46,921 bases of DNA. It comes from Thermostichus vulcanus str. 'Rupite'. Its GTDB lineage: Bacteria > Cyanobacteriota > Cyanobacteriia > Thermostichales > Thermostichaceae. A program made the translations under genes and the position numbers. Location of the stretch: assembly GCF_022848905.1 (NCBI RefSeq), contig NZ_JAFIRA010000030.1:1-46921 (forward strand), written 5' to 3'. This document shows positions 43,621 through 46,921 of the stretch, one piece after another; position 1 is the first letter of the stretch; every line of letters starts with the position of its first letter. Below the pieces are notes generated by a model. That model searched no databases. It saw only the letters and a list, made by a program, of their open reading frames with translations, and was not told where the DNA came from.

Positions 43621-44042
43621 CCCGACTGGAAAAATTCCTGCCCACTGCTGGATCCCTCCTCCCGCTGGCTGTTGCGAAAAACGCTGCCATGGTAGTAAAG
43701 CCGCAAAGGCAAGGGCCCAGAAGAGAGACGAGTTGCCGCTGCCCGCACAATGGAAGCGGTCAGTTCTGGGCGCAACCCCAGCATCGTCCCTTCGCTATCC
43801 CGCAGTTGCAGTACAGACTCCGCCTGGATGGATCCCCCGGCCAGCAGCGTTTCCAACCGTTCTAGAGTAGGGGTAATGATGCGCTGATAGCCATAGCGCT
43901 GGAACACCTGGCTCAGTTGAGACTCCAACCATTCCCGCCGCTGGACCTCACGCGGCAAGAAATCCCGAGCGCCGCTGGGTGGCCGCAAGCTGCTGGGGCT
44001 GGTGGGGGATCCCACGGCTAGGCGGGAGTCTGCATCGTACAC
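42765..44042 (-). CDS. hisZ: ATP phosphoribosyltransferase regulatory subunit
   Basis: 425 residues from GTG 44042. HisS-like fold without tRNA-synthetase function; it pairs with short-form HisG for the first step of histidine synthesis. The N-terminus PPSGARDFLPREVQRREWLE, motif-2 LRLYYHGSVFRNSQREEG and late LGGRYDRL and GIGFTLLPDTLL resemble HisRS, but the protein has no C-terminal anticodon-binding length. Lies 30 bases downstream of the nicotinamidase-like gene, same strand. Its 3' two thirds are duplicated at 33661-34579. Confidence 0.9.
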   Translation of the reverse strand: MYDADSRLAVGSPTSPSSLRPPSGARDFLPREVQRREWLESQLSQVFQRYGYQRIITPTLERLETLLAGGSIQAESVLQLRDSEGTMLGLRPELTASIVRAAATRLSSGPLPLRLYYHGSVFRNSQREEGSSSGQEFFQSGVELIGAGGWLADAEILTLLADCIRSVGQGAATPFGHASEGGNGIPDWTLLLGDVSLTESLLSPIAPTAQAAVRRAIAQLDYVYLESAPLPEAARQIGSQILALRGQPSRVLPQLAQLPVPADRLRDLQQLCQVLQEQQVQVVLDLSLVQTLAYYTGIVFQAVVGGEVVGLGGRYDRLHALYSPHQAEQAGIGFTLLPDTLLRLLPPAHKPDGSGCRRLVVPLVPAGIPQALALAAQWRQSEPVELELLDRSPEEVEAYARQCRIPEVAWVQADGSFHLTTLNFN

Positions 44043-44072
44043 GGTTACGCTCTGGCACGCTGTCCTGCCGCA

Positions 44073-45182
44073 TCATAGCGGATGTTGGGTTGGTGCAGCG
44101 CTCCCAGAATCCCGAGGGAAATCAGGCCAGTCCTCCATGGGATCGGTGGAGCGTACCCGGTGCATCCCTGCTGCCGCAAACGTGGCAAAGGCCGCTTCCG
44201 CCTGCTCGCTAAAATCCACCACCCCTGGGATCACCACCGCCGAGGTGCAATCTTCCAAAAGGTAGATCTTCTGGGCCAGCTTCGGATCTTGGGTCTGGAT
44301 TTCCTGCAGGAGATCACTCACCGTCCAGGCTACACAGTGACTTTTGGCTTGACCCGCGACGATCAACGCATCAAACCCCAGCAAATAGCGAATCAGCGGA
44401 TCGTTTTTTTCGTCGATGGGATCCCCTTCTGGCCCAGTCAAAACTTCCGGGCTGAGCACCGAATAGTTCTCTGTCAGGGGGTTGGCCCCTTTCAGTTCCA
44501 AACTGGCCTGGCTATGACGAGCCAAACTGTGGAAGAAAATCGCCTCCTCCACCGCCGGCACCAAGGCATGGCCAATACCCCCCAACATGGAGTGGTAGGG
44601 CCAGACGATAAGAGGATACTTCCCGCCCTGCTCCAGTTGCTCCGCATAGTGGAGGGCATGAGCCTGGAGAGCAGTTAGATCTCCTTGGGTGAGGCTGGCA
44701 GCCACAGCGGGATTGACCTGCCAGCGACCGGAGCGAATGTCGGCCACCGAGATCGCGGTTGCCGGTTGCGGATGGGATCCCTGCCCATCCACCCAAAAGA
44801 TCGGGTGGAAGATCTGCATGGCCGTATGGGTATCGAGGGTGGGAATGATTTGGGTGATCCGGGCCAGGTTGCGGTAAATGAACTGGCAAAGGCGCTGATT
44901 GTCCTCCACCGCCCCCAGTCCAGAGCTGCCGGCGACAAACAATTCAAACCCCGGAATACAAAAGGTATTCTGCACATCGATCAGCAGCAAGCCTACCCGT
45001 ACCCGATCCGTAGCCGCCGCAGGGATCCCGTGCTGCCTGGCCCAAGCCTCAGCTTCCGCCGCCCGGTGTTGGTAAGGCACACGCCACACTTCTCCCACCC
45101 GCTCAACCTGAAAGTGGGGGGGTAAGGGTAAGGTTCCGGCAGGGGGGGTATCAGCGGTTAACCCCTGTACAGTGGTGATCAT
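44073..45182 (-). CDS. Isochorismatase-superfamily hydrolase, nicotinamidase-like
   Basis: 369 residues from ATG 45182; long for the superfamily (~200), with an extra ~60-residue N-terminus. [14 protein letters not shown] (Asp69), [12 protein letters not shown] (Asp117, His119, His126) and [12 protein letters not shown] (nucleophile Cys) match the nicotinamidase triad and metal site. The divergent partner is nicotinate phosphoribosyltransferase, so conversion of nicotinamide to nicotinate in NAD salvage is the likely job. A palindrome shared with the pncB promoter (45237-45259) lies 55 bases upstream. Confidence 0.82.
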   Translation of the reverse strand: MITTVQGLTADTPPAGTLPLPPHFQVERVGEVWRVPYQHRAAEAEAWARQHGIPAAATDRVRVGLLLIDVQNTFCIPGFELFVAGSSGLGAVEDNQRLCQFIYRNLARITQIIPTLDTHTAMQIFHPIFWVDGQGSHPQPATAISVADIRSGRWQVNPAVAASLTQGDLTALQAHALHYAEQLEQGGKYPLIVWPYHSMLGGIGHALVPAVEEAIFFHSLARHSQASLELKGANPLTENYSVLSPEVLTGPEGDPIDEKNDPLIRYLLGFDALIVAGQAKSHCVAWTVSDLLQEIQTQDPKLAQKIYLLEDCTSAVVIPGVVDFSEQAEAAFATFAAAGMHRVRSTDPMEDWPDFPRDSGSAAPTQHPL

Positions 45183-45236
45183 GGTGTTTGTCTGCAGTGG
45201 TGTCTGTTGGCTAAAGCGTCGGAGTGCAAGACTTTA

Positions 45237-45259
45237 TTTATGGTTATTTTTACTATAAA
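45237..45259. promoter_or_regulatory. Candidate NAD-regulon operator, copy 1
   Basis: TTTATGGT-TATTTTT-ACTATAAA: inverted arms (7 of 8 complementary) with a 7-base centre, upstream of the nicotinamidase-like gene. Same arms and spacing as copy 2. Confidence 0.6.
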
Positions 45260-45382
45260 TGGCATGACTGGGGTTGTCCAGTCAGTGGAAATCATCTCTG
45301 CAAGGGATCCGAGCTGAAAAGGTTGAAATCTTTCTGTGCAGGCATTGATTTGAAGTAGGGATCCCCTGACAGCTGTACTTGA

Positions 45383-45403
45383 TTATGGTAGATTTTACTA
45401 TAA
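45383..45403. promoter_or_regulatory. Candidate NAD-regulon operator, copy 2
   Basis: TTATGGT-AGATTTT-ACTATAA, 30 bases before the pncB start. The arms are identical to copy 1, including the G that breaks perfect symmetry; only the centre differs. Confidence 0.6.
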
Positions 45404-45433
45404 ATAGATCGCCTTCTCCCCTGAGGTTGCCTC

Positions 45434-46813
45434 ATGTTGGCCCCTGATTTTTCGTCGCTGCAGCCCCAAGACTATGGTCTGCTGACGGACTTGTACCAGT
45501 TCACCATGGCCGCTTGCTATGTAGGGGAGGGCCTAGAGTCTCAGCCGGCAGCTTTCGAGCTATTTGTGCGTCGGCTGCCCCCCGACTACGGTTACTTGAT
45601 CGCCATGGGCCTCACCCAAGCGGTGGAGTACCTGCAGCAGCTGCACTTTACCCCAGAGTCTTTGCAGGCGTTGCGGGACACGGGGATTTTTGCCGACGCG
45701 CCGGAGCGGTTCTGGAGTTTACTGGAACAGTGCCGGTTTCAGGGGGATGTCTGGGCGGTGCCCGAGGGATCCGCCATATTTGCCAACCAACCTCTGGTGC
45801 GCATCGAAGCACCTTTGTGGCAGGCGCAACTGGTGGAAACTTACTTGTTGGCCACCTTTAACTACCAAACCCTGATCGCCACCAAAGCGGCACGCATGCG
45901 GGATGCGGCAGGAGATGAAGCGATTTTGCTGGAGTTTGGTACACGGCGAGCCTTTGGTCCCCAAGCGGGGTTGTGGGCAGCACGAGCCTCTCTAGCAGCA
46001 GGGTTTAACGCCACCTCCAATGTGTTGGCGGCCCTGAAATTGGGTCGAAAACCGGCAGGCACGATGGCCCATTCCCTGGTGATGGCGATTGCCGCTCTGT
46101 CTGGGGATGAAACCCATGCCTTTCAGTCTTTTCAGCGCTACTTTCCTCAGGCGGCTTTGCTCATCGACACCTACGATCCGATTCAGGGGGCGCGTACCGC
46201 GGCGCGGCTGTTTGCGGCAGACAGTCCCGACCAGCTGGGATCCCGGGGGGAGTTTGGCGGTGTGCGTATCGACTCCGGGGATTTAGAAGATCTGTCTCGC
46301 CAGGTGAAACAAATCTTGCCCCAGGGATCCCCAGTGTTTGTGAGCGGGGATTTGGATGAGTACGAAATTGAACGGCTACATCGCTCTCAGGCCCCGATTA
46401 GCGGCTATGGGGTCGGCACCCGCTTGGTCAGTGGGGAAGGGGTGAATGGGGTGTATAAGTTGGTGGAAATTAACAGCATCCCGGTGGCCAAAGCGTCCTT
46501 TGCCAAGGCAACCCTTCCAGGTCGTAAGCAGATCTTCCGCGGCCCCAACTCCGATTGGCTCGGTCAAGCAGAGGAACCTCCACCTCCCGGCTGTGAACCG
46601 TTGTTGCGCAAAGTGATGCAGGCGGGGGTGCTCCTGGATCCCTTGCCGGACTTGGAGACCATCGCCCACACCAGCCGAGCCTCGGTGATCCGACTTCCAG
46701 ATGGTGTGCGGCAATTGCGTCAGCCGGATCCCTGGCCGATGAGCCTGACCGAGGCTTTGCAACAGGTGAAAGATTCAAACCCTACGACAGGAACCTTACG
46801 AAAACCAGCGTAA
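45434..46813 (+). CDS. pncB: Nicotinate phosphoribosyltransferase
   Basis: 459 residues; joins nicotinate and PRPP to give nicotinate mononucleotide. DYGLLTDLYQFTMAACY start, FELFVRRLPPDYGYLIAMGL, EFGTRRAFGPQAG, LKLGRKPAGTMAHSLVM, IDTYDPIQGA and GGVRIDSGDLEDLSRQV are diagnostic of the NAPRTase family, whose conserved histidine lies in AHSLVM. The start is ATG 45434. A strong hairpin follows two bases after the stop. Confidence 0.96.
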   Translation: MLAPDFSSLQPQDYGLLTDLYQFTMAACYVGEGLESQPAAFELFVRRLPPDYGYLIAMGLTQAVEYLQQLHFTPESLQALRDTGIFADAPERFWSLLEQCRFQGDVWAVPEGSAIFANQPLVRIEAPLWQAQLVETYLLATFNYQTLIATKAARMRDAAGDEAILLEFGTRRAFGPQAGLWAARASLAAGFNATSNVLAALKLGRKPAGTMAHSLVMAIAALSGDETHAFQSFQRYFPQAALLIDTYDPIQGARTAARLFAADSPDQLGSRGEFGGVRIDSGDLEDLSRQVKQILPQGSPVFVSGDLDEYEIERLHRSQAPISGYGVGTRLVSGEGVNGVYKLVEINSIPVAKASFAKATLPGRKQIFRGPNSDWLGQAEEPPPPGCEPLLRKVMQAGVLLDPLPDLETIAHTSRASVIRLPDGVRQLRQPDPWPMSLTEALQQVKDSNPTTGTLRKPA

Positions 46814-46815
46814 AG

Positions 46816-46836
46816 CCCCCGGTTTCTAACCGGGGG
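46816..46836. terminator. Strong hairpin after pncB
   Basis: CCCCCGGTT-TCT-AACCGGGGG, a perfect 9-base-pair stem. No T tract follows on the plus strand (ATATAAG), so it may act as a processing or end structure rather than a classical terminator. Confidence 0.55.
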
Positions 46837-46849
46837 ATATAAGCGCACA

Positions 46850-46867
46850 GGCTGAATTGATTCAGCC
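46850..46867. repeat. Second hairpin after pncB
   Basis: GGCTGAAT-TG-ATTCAGCC, perfect 8-base-pair stem, 13 bases after the first. Two adjacent hairpins resemble the subterminal structures of IS200/IS605-type elements, but the window ends before this can be tested. Confidence 0.45.
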
Positions 46868-46921
46868 GTGGTGTGGGTCGTTGATGTATTCCAACACCTT
46901 TCCAACCGAATGCCGATAATG

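Overview
The window looks like chromosome of a cyanobacterium, most likely a hot-spring unicellular Synechococcus-like lineage (inference). The reasons are an RbcR-type LysR regulator, LpxD beside a DUF4330 protein, several cyanobacteria-only hypothetical proteins, anaerobic-type cobalamin genes (cobO, cbiA/cobB) and a very high density of the palindrome GGGATCCC. The common cyanobacterial HIP1 octamer GCGATCGC was not seen.

Layout. 1-3.7 kb: amidohydrolase (cut by the window edge), PHP phosphoesterase, tsf and rpsB, all minus strand. 3.9-6.1 kb: an intact tRNA-Pro(GGG) whose 3' end and terminator region are repeated 2 kb downstream. The AT-rich stretch between the repeats carries two genes and looks like a small tRNA-targeted island without an integrase. 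6.1-12.5 kb: 2OG-Fe(II) oxygenase, ABC-2 permease, two small paralogous proteins, GNAT acetyltransferase, DAO-family oxidase, alpha/beta hydrolase and rbcR. 12.6-13.9 kb: a TnpB relic with an in-frame amber codon and three small repeats inside its frame. 14.5-19.4 kb: a minus-strand envelope cluster (degenerate nuclease, lpxD, DUF4330, beta-propeller, TIGR03943-type protein). 19.5-25.2 kb: plus-strand hypotheticals, an APH/P-loop kinase, a Crp-type regulator, a frameshifted gene and a MoaB-like protein. 25.4-26.97 kb: metK behind a SAM-I riboswitch with a recognisable promoter. 27-33.6 kb: cobO, cobB, a DUF1688 (URC4-like) gene divergent from a MocR-type regulator, and a pentapeptide-repeat protein.

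33.66-43.6 kb is the most interesting part. A 0.92-kb segment holding the 3' two thirds of hisZ occurs twice in direct orientation, once as a truncated copy (33661-34579) and once inside the intact gene (42699-43620). Between the copies lie an IS630-family element, the 3' half of a tRNA-Phe gene, and a tightly coupled seven-gene minus-strand operon: SnoaL-like protein, PhyH-type dioxygenase, NMT1/SsuA-type binding protein, ABC ATPase, a double-length fused permease, and ring-hydroxylating dioxygenase beta and alpha subunits. I read this as an imported uptake-and-oxidation operon for an unknown small, probably aromatic or heteroaromatic, compound. It was probably brought in by single-crossover integration at hisZ.

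44.0-46.8 kb: a nicotinamidase-like hydrolase (upstream of hisZ) and nicotinate phosphoribosyltransferase are divergent. Their shared intergenic region holds two copies of one palindrome, TTATGGT-N7-ACTATAA, which suggests an NAD-salvage operator. Function calls come from motif reading only; no database search was run.
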